Assembly (NCBI GenBank): GCA_041488395.1
Contig: JBGPPE010000095.1
Coordinates: 1 to 11,033, forward strand
From: 39-52-133 sp041488395
GTDB lineage: Bacteria; Pseudomonadota; Gammaproteobacteria; Burkholderiales; Gallionellaceae
DNA length: 11,033 nt
Reading direction: 5' to 3'
Translations under genes and position numbers: made by a program
Shown: in pieces, positions 7,360 to 11,033 of the stretch
Layout of the letters: every line of letters begins with the position of its first letter
How positions within the stretch are numbered: the first letter of the stretch is position 1
The notes under the pieces: generated by a model
The model's database searches: none
What the model saw: only the letters and a program-made list of their open reading frames with translations
Told to the model about the DNA's origin: nothing

Positions 7360-8964
7360 TTATTTGTTGCCACCTGCCGATTCAAAGTGCCCGACTATGC
7401 CCTGTAAAGCTGTAGCAACCAGCTGCAGTTCATTAGAAGTGTTGGCCACTTGGTGAACGCACTGTGTGCATTGCTCTGTTATGAGAGCAATTTCTTCCAT
7501 GCTGCTGGCGATACCTTCGCTGGCAGCAGCCTGCTTGGTGGAAGTTTCCGCAATATGTTCCGCCATATTGTTCACCTGGATAGATGACTGGCGGATATCT
7601 TGCAGGTTCTTGCTGGTGGCCCGGGTTAGCGTAGCCCCTCGTTCCACCTCCGTTACAGCTTGTTTCATCGAATCCACCACTACAGCAGTGGCGGTTCTGA
7701 CGCCCTCGATCATCAGGGTGATATTCGCGGTACTGCTTGTCGTGCGCTCGGCAAGTTTTCTCACCTCATCTGCCACGACTGCAAAACCTCTGCCCTGCTC
7801 GCCGGCACGGGCAGCTTCAATTGCGGCATTTAATGCCAGCAGGTTGGTTTGGTCAGCAATTTCCTTGATGACGTTGGTGATGTCACCGATTTTCTGGATG
7901 GCCTGATCCAGTTCTGAAATCCGGGTGCTGGAAGATTCCACTGCCTGCACGACGCTCGCGGTGGCTTCCATGCTTTGTGACATGTGGGAATTTTCTTTCT
8001 CCACTAATGTTTGGCTATTGCCTGCAGCCTTCGCCGCGCCCTTTGTGGTTTCAGCAACCTCTATGGTGGCTGCGCTCATTTCCTGCATGGTGGCAGAGGC
8101 GTGCAATATTTGATTGGACTGCAATTCGAAGCGGGCCCGGACATCTTTGACGTCCTGATTAAGATCACTTACGCGGGACTCGATGGTTCGTGAAGCCAAG
8201 GCGACCTGGTCGAGTATCACTTTGAATTGCACCTGCATGCAGGCCAGCTCTGACTGGATTTCTCCCGTTATGCCTGGACGGCCTATGTCCAGCTGGTTAT
8301 TCAGATTGCCCTCGGCCATTTCTTTGAGCGTACCGATAATGTGCCGCAGGTCGTGATTGGTGCTACGGGCCAGCCAAATTCCGCTAAGTGCAGACGCTGC
8401 AATTGCAGCTAAAAGCAGAGTCATGTTGATCCCGTGCATGCCCAAATAACCAAGGATGACACTGGCCAGGAGAAACAGGCTGTTGCAGGCGACAAGATAA
8501 ACCACACCTTGTGTGATGCTGGGCCGCCTGAGAAAACCGGGTTGGGGAAGGGCGGCCTTACCTGCATTGATGGCCTGGTACAGCGCTTCCGCAGCAGCGA
8601 CATCGCTTCTTGCGGGTGGTGTGCGCACAGACATGTATTCGACTATTTTTCCGTTTTCCCGCACCGGGACGATGAAGGCATTCACCCAGTAGTGATCGCC
8701 ATTCTTGCAGCGATTCTTGACGATGCCGCGCCAGGGCTTGCCTTCCTTGATCGTGTCCCACAACCACGAAAATGCCGCGGGGGGCATGTCGGAGTGCCTG
8801 ACAAGGTTGTGATTTTTGTCTAACAGTTCATCGCGTTGAAAGCCGCTCATGTCGACGAATGCGTCATTGGCATAAGTGATGATGCCTTTGAGATTTGTCT
8901 TTGTGACAATGGTGCCTTTAGTGAAGGCTTTTTCTTTGCCGGTGACGGGTAAATTGATTTTCAA
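7360..8964 (-). CDS. Aer-like methyl-accepting chemotaxis protein with N-terminal PAS
   Basis: The TTG at 8964 is chosen: it has AGGAG (8977-8973) at 8 bases and gives the usual family N-terminus MKINLPVTGKE; a TTG at 9006 lies in a hairpin. The protein has 534 residues. The PAS domain (about 8-112) contains VRHSDMPPAAF and GKPWRG. Asn33, Arg56, His57, Asp59 and Trp78 match, offset by one, the residues known to matter for FAD binding in E. coli Aer. Two adjacent membrane segments (about 152-174 and 180-199) form a hairpin anchor without a sizeable periplasmic domain; HAMP follows (about 200-250). The kinase-control hairpin (about 367-407) is canonical: ADQTNLLALNAAIEAARAGE. There is no C-terminal CheR-binding pentapeptide. 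It probably senses redox or energy state from inside the cell and steers CheA. It is the first gene of the oxygen/c-di-GMP series. Confidence 0.94.
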   Translation of the reverse strand: MKINLPVTGKEKAFTKGTIVTKTNLKGIITYANDAFVDMSGFQRDELLDKNHNLVRHSDMPPAAFSWLWDTIKEGKPWRGIVKNRCKNGDHYWVNAFIVPVRENGKIVEYMSVRTPPARSDVAAAEALYQAINAGKAALPQPGFLRRPSITQGVVYLVACNSLFLLASVILGYLGMHGINMTLLLAAIAASALSGIWLARSTNHDLRHIIGTLKEMAEGNLNNQLDIGRPGITGEIQSELACMQVQFKVILDQVALASRTIESRVSDLNQDVKDVRARFELQSNQILHASATMQEMSAATIEVAETTKGAAKAAGNSQTLVEKENSHMSQSMEATASVVQAVESSSTRISELDQAIQKIGDITNVIKEIADQTNLLALNAAIEAARAGEQGRGFAVVADEVRKLAERTTSSTANITLMIEGVRTATAVVVDSMKQAVTEVERGATLTRATSKNLQDIRQSSIQVNNMAEHIAETSTKQAAASEGIASSMEEIALITEQCTQCVHQVANTSNELQLVATALQGIVGHFESAGGNK

Positions 8965-8999
8965 GCTGTGAGCTCCTGTTGTCGAGCATAGATCGATAT

Positions 9000-9017
9000 C
9001 GCGCAATGAGTTGCGCG
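9000..9017 (-). promoter_or_regulatory. Hairpin in the chemoreceptor 5' leader
   Basis: CGCGCAA (9000-9006) and TTGCGCG (9011-9017) are exact inverted repeats around a 4-base loop. In the predicted mRNA the stem ends about 35 bases before the TTG start codon. It could be a regulator site, an mRNA stabiliser or a control on translation; the sequence does not decide. It also swallows an alternative in-frame TTG at 9006. Confidence 0.45.
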
Positions 9018-9041
9018 CGAACCTGAGTCGCGAATCTAACA

Positions 9042-9069
9042 GTAATAACCCTTCTCAGATATTGGTCAA
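9042..9069 (-). promoter_or_regulatory. Probable sigma-70 promoter of the chemoreceptor gene
   Basis: On the minus strand TTGACC (9069-9064, five of six consensus bases) and TATTAC (9047-9042, four of six) are 16 bp apart. The start would be near 9035, giving a leader of about 70 bases that contains the hairpin. I found no convincing FliA (sigma-28) motif, which many chemoreceptor genes have. The rest of the 271-bp gap up to 9235 shows no gene. Confidence 0.45.
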
Positions 9070-9235
9070 AATGTATAGCTGGTAATAGGCAATATATAGG
9101 CCGTTTAAGCAGGTGGTGATATACGGAGAGCGCTGTTTACATTCGGCCAGGTAACGTTCGCACGTAGCAAGCTGATGGTTTGATGGCGAAGTCCGGCCGT
9201 CCACGAGAGGGACGCTTTACGACTGTGCTTGACGT

Positions 9236-10198
9236 TTAAGCGCGCGACGCCGTTTGATCGCCCGCGAAGTCATGGATGACAGGCCAGCTGCTGCACACCA
9301 CGAATCCTCTGGATTTTTCCTGCCACTCGCCTGTGGCCGCCGCTGTCAGTTCAATCACCAGCAGTGCCGCGCTGCTCACACTGAAGTGCTCATCCAGTTT
9401 GGCGCTGAGCGCTGCGTAAGTCATTACGCCGGCATCCTCGGTCAGGCGGACAGGTGCCAGCCAGCGCATGCGTGGCAGGATGAGCCAGCGACTGTCTCCC
9501 GCTGTCTGCGGCAACTGCTCCCGTGCGTGGCGCGCCCACCAGCCCGACAGATGCGCAGCAGACACGCCGCTGACCGGAACCTTGTTCCGGGCCGACGCGT
9601 GGTAAAACAGGTAGCCTTTGACGAAAGCCTGCGCCTTGTCCAGTTGCACGCCCTGGGGCAAAGCCTGCTGTCCGGCCGCTGTGCCACCCAGCAGCAGTTG
9701 GTGCTGAAAAACCCGCGCCAGCTTGAGATCCAGGCGGTCGCGCGTGCCCGGCCCGATGAAGGCGCGTTGTTCGGCCAGTGGCTCCACCTGCAAATAAAAC
9801 TTCACCGCTGCTTCCCAATGGCAAACTGCAGCGCTGGCATCGCGGAACAGGAAATCATACTCACCGAGGGTGCGCTGTTCCTGCTGCACCTGCAAGTTGC
9901 TGGCGATGAGCTGTGTGTCGGCCATGTGCGCCAGCCAGAAGGCTATCAGCGCCTCAAAGTAATGGCCGAGACGGCGGGTGGGGCGCGCGGCAATGAAATT
10001 GTGCAGCGGGATAGGGGACAGGTCTAGCTCTGCCAGCCAGGCGGCACTGGCCTGCAGTTGCGCGCTGCACCACGCATCGCCCACTACCATGCCCTGGTAA
10101 GCCGGATAGGTCGCTTCGATCAATCCGGGAGAACCGATGACCCAGGCAAGATCGCGCACTGTCGGGTCGCGTAGTGTGTCGATGATGGAGGTATGCAT
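9236..10198 (-). CDS. DUF1853 family protein, nuclease-like motif, function unknown
   Basis: A 320-residue soluble protein recognised by the conserved DUF1853 core: RRLGHYFEALIAFWL (about 75-89), NLQVQ (101-105), RTLGEYDFLFRD (109-120) and CHWEAAVKFYL (126-136), plus GPGTRDRLDLK (149-159). The acidic Glu82, Asp115 and the Glu129...Lys133 pair are arranged as in PD-(D/E)XK-type nuclease folds, which is suggestive only; no activity is known to me. The start is ATG at 10198, in keeping with the family N-terminus, but it has no Shine-Dalgarno sequence. Instead a strong hairpin lies just upstream, so translation may depend on the preceding nitroreductase gene, whose stop is 45 bp away. That pairing gives no clear functional clue. 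Confidence 0.85.
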   Translation of the reverse strand: MHTSIIDTLRDPTVRDLAWVIGSPGLIEATYPAYQGMVVGDAWCSAQLQASAAWLAELDLSPIPLHNFIAARPTRRLGHYFEALIAFWLAHMADTQLIASNLQVQQEQRTLGEYDFLFRDASAAVCHWEAAVKFYLQVEPLAEQRAFIGPGTRDRLDLKLARVFQHQLLLGGTAAGQQALPQGVQLDKAQAFVKGYLFYHASARNKVPVSGVSAAHLSGWWARHAREQLPQTAGDSRWLILPRMRWLAPVRLTEDAGVMTYAALSAKLDEHFSVSSAALLVIELTAAATGEWQEKSRGFVVCSSWPVIHDFAGDQTASRA

Positions 10199-10209
10199 TA
10201 GGAGTTGTG

Positions 10210-10229
10210 CCGGGGCAGGTTAGCCCCGG
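10210..10229 (-). terminator. Strong GC hairpin between nitroreductase and DUF1853 genes
   Basis: CCGGGGC (10210-10216) and GCCCCGG (10223-10229) form a 7-bp perfect stem with a 6-base loop. No T-run follows on either strand, so termination would be partial at most. It lies 11 bases before the DUF1853 ATG, where a ribosome binding site would be expected, so an effect on translation or differential expression of the two genes is equally possible. Confidence 0.4.
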
Positions 10230-10243
10230 GCAGCAGGGCAGTT

Positions 10244-10837
10244 CTAGATGATGCTGCAGGCTTCTTCAAAGGACAGACGCGGGCTGCGCGGGAACAAGCC
10301 GGCCGGGTCGCCATAGCCGAGGTTGCACAGGAAGTTGGATTTCACATGGGTGCCGGCAAAGAACAGCTGGTCCACCATGGCATTGTCAAAGCCCGACATC
10401 GGGCCGCAGTCCAGGCCATAGGCGCGGGCAGACAGCATCAGGTAAGCGCCTTGCAGCGTGCCGTTGCGGAAGGCGGTGGTGAAGGCGGTCTGCTCATCCT
10501 TGTCGAACCAGCTGCGTGCGTCCGGCACGTGCGGAAACAGCTGGCCCATTTTCTCGTAGAAGCGCATGTCGTAGCCGATGATGGCGGTCACTGGTGCCGC
10601 CATGGTCTTGGCGACGTTGCCTTCCATCAGCGCCGGCCTGAGTTTCTCTTTGGCTTCCTGCGACCTCACAAAAATGATGCGCGCCGGTGAGCAATTGGCC
10701 GAGGTAGGCGCCATGCGCATGGAGTGGTAAACACGGGTCAGCAATTCATCGGCCACTGGGCGGCTTTGCCAGGCATTGTGGGTGCGGGCGGCGCAGAAAA
10801 GCTGGTCTAGCGCGGATTGATCCAGAACTGAGGGCAT
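10244..10837 (-). CDS. RutE/HadB-type FMN nitroreductase (putative malonic semialdehyde reductase)
   Basis: 197 residues, the usual length of the RutE branch. The ATG at 10837 is preceded by AAGGA (10848-10844) at 6 bases. Family motifs are clear: LDQLF and RTHNAW (18-23), PTSANCSPARIIFV (44-57) for FMN phosphate and ring contacts, KEKLRPAL, KTMAAPVTAIIGYD (77-90), RFYEKM, CGPMSGFDNA (144-153) and GYGDP..LFPRSPR near the C-terminus. RutE reduces malonic semialdehyde to 3-hydroxypropionate with NAD(P)H in uracil breakdown. None of the other rut genes is near, so a general aldehyde or quinone/nitro-reductase role is as likely, and I give no gene symbol. It is upstream of the DUF1853 gene and probably shares its transcript. 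Confidence 0.93.
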   Translation of the reverse strand: MPSVLDQSALDQLFCAARTHNAWQSRPVADELLTRVYHSMRMAPTSANCSPARIIFVRSQEAKEKLRPALMEGNVAKTMAAPVTAIIGYDMRFYEKMGQLFPHVPDARSWFDKDEQTAFTTAFRNGTLQGAYLMLSARAYGLDCGPMSGFDNAMVDQLFFAGTHVKSNFLCNLGYGDPAGLFPRSPRLSFEEACSII

Positions 10838-10946
10838 GAAATTTCCTTATTTGATGATTGAACTTGTGAGATGGGTAAACTCTGAACGTGACAGGTTAAC
10901 ATTCATTGCGGCTTTTGATAATGCGCTGGCGAGCCATAGCTGGGTC

Positions 10947-10980
10947 GGCGTTATGGCCTCTGCTGTTTTAATGTAACGCC
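10947..10980. repeat. Inverted repeat upstream of the nitroreductase gene
   Basis: GGCGTTA (10947-10953) and TAACGCC (10974-10980) are exact inverted repeats with a 20-base spacer. They lie over 100 bp before the nitroreductase start and may be a regulator site or part of a terminator for a gene beyond the right edge. No clear promoter could be assigned in 10838-10989, and I see no gene there. Confidence 0.3.
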
Positions 10981-10989
10981 AGACTCGTC

Positions 10990-11009
10990 ATTCCCGTGCA
11001 GGCGGGAAT
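10990..11009. repeat. dRS3-like palindromic repeat ATTCCC-N8-GGGAAT
   Basis: The 20 bases read ATTCCC, then GTGCAGGC, then GGGAAT; pairing extends to 7 bp (ATTCCCG with CGGGAAT). The spacing and arms equal the dRS3 consensus described in Neisseria, and the flanks CGTC and CCAG resemble dispersed intergenic repeats common in beta- and gammaproteobacterial genomes. Being a single copy here, its repeat status is inferred from that resemblance. Confidence 0.6.
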
Positions 11010-11033
11010 CCAGTTGATTGAATAACTCCCGCG

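Noticed and set aside
7459..7470. CTQCVH in the chemoreceptor as a c-type heme site
   Set aside because: The heme motif is CxxCH; here a Val separates the second Cys from His and the region is cytoplasmic.
9056..9069. A second FNR-like sequence (TTGAC-CAAT-ATCTG, minus strand) upstream of the chemoreceptor
   Set aside because: Only seven of ten consensus bases match, and it overlaps the likely -35 box, which explains the TTGAC part.
9198..9214. CGTCC/GGACG hairpin downstream of the DUF1853 gene as a terminator
   Set aside because: The stem has only 5 bp with a 7-base loop and no T-run on the minus strand; chance is enough to explain it.

Overview
The window is dense bacterial DNA with short intergenic gaps. 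The gene set (MarR-EmrA-EmrB efflux cassette, Aer-like chemoreceptor, HD-GYP protein, bacteriohemerythrins, RutE-type nitroreductase, DUF1853) and the mostly GC-rich codon use suggest a Gram-negative proteobacterium. A betaproteobacterium, perhaps of the Gallionella/Nitrosomonas type, is the best guess, but no marker gene proves this. There is no rRNA, tRNA, CRISPR array, transposase or phage gene.

Left part, + strand (1-4806): the window opens inside a hybrid sensor histidine kinase (PAS, HisKA with an HDLRQP H-box, HATPase, C-terminal receiver) whose 5' end lies outside. A highly structured GC-rich gap follows. Then comes a three-gene multidrug efflux operon: a MarR-type repressor, an EmrA-like periplasmic adaptor and an EmrB-like 14-helix MFS pump. 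A 25-bp region with 9-bp perfect inverted arms overlaps the likely -10 box upstream of marR, as expected of an autoregulatory operator.

Middle part, - strand (9069 down to 4862): this is the most interesting block. Read in transcription order it holds an Aer-like methyl-accepting chemotaxis protein with a PAS domain that keeps the FAD-site residues of E. coli Aer; a protein joining a degenerate receiver, a DUF3369-like region, an intact HD-GYP domain and a C-terminal hemerythrin domain; and a single-domain bacteriohemerythrin. The first two are 39 bp apart. In the 95 bp before the third lies a perfect FNR/Anr box (TTGAT-TGAT-ATCAA). Together they look like an oxygen/redox module linking taxis, c-di-GMP breakdown and oxygen binding. 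Parts of it are visibly poorer in G+C than the flanking genes.

Right part, - strand (10837 down to 9236): a RutE-like FMN nitroreductase followed by a DUF1853 protein, separated by 45 bp containing a strong hairpin. No other pyrimidine-degradation (rut) gene is present. Near the right edge is a 20-bp palindrome of the form ATTCCC-N8-GGGAAT, the same form as the neisserial dRS3 repeat.
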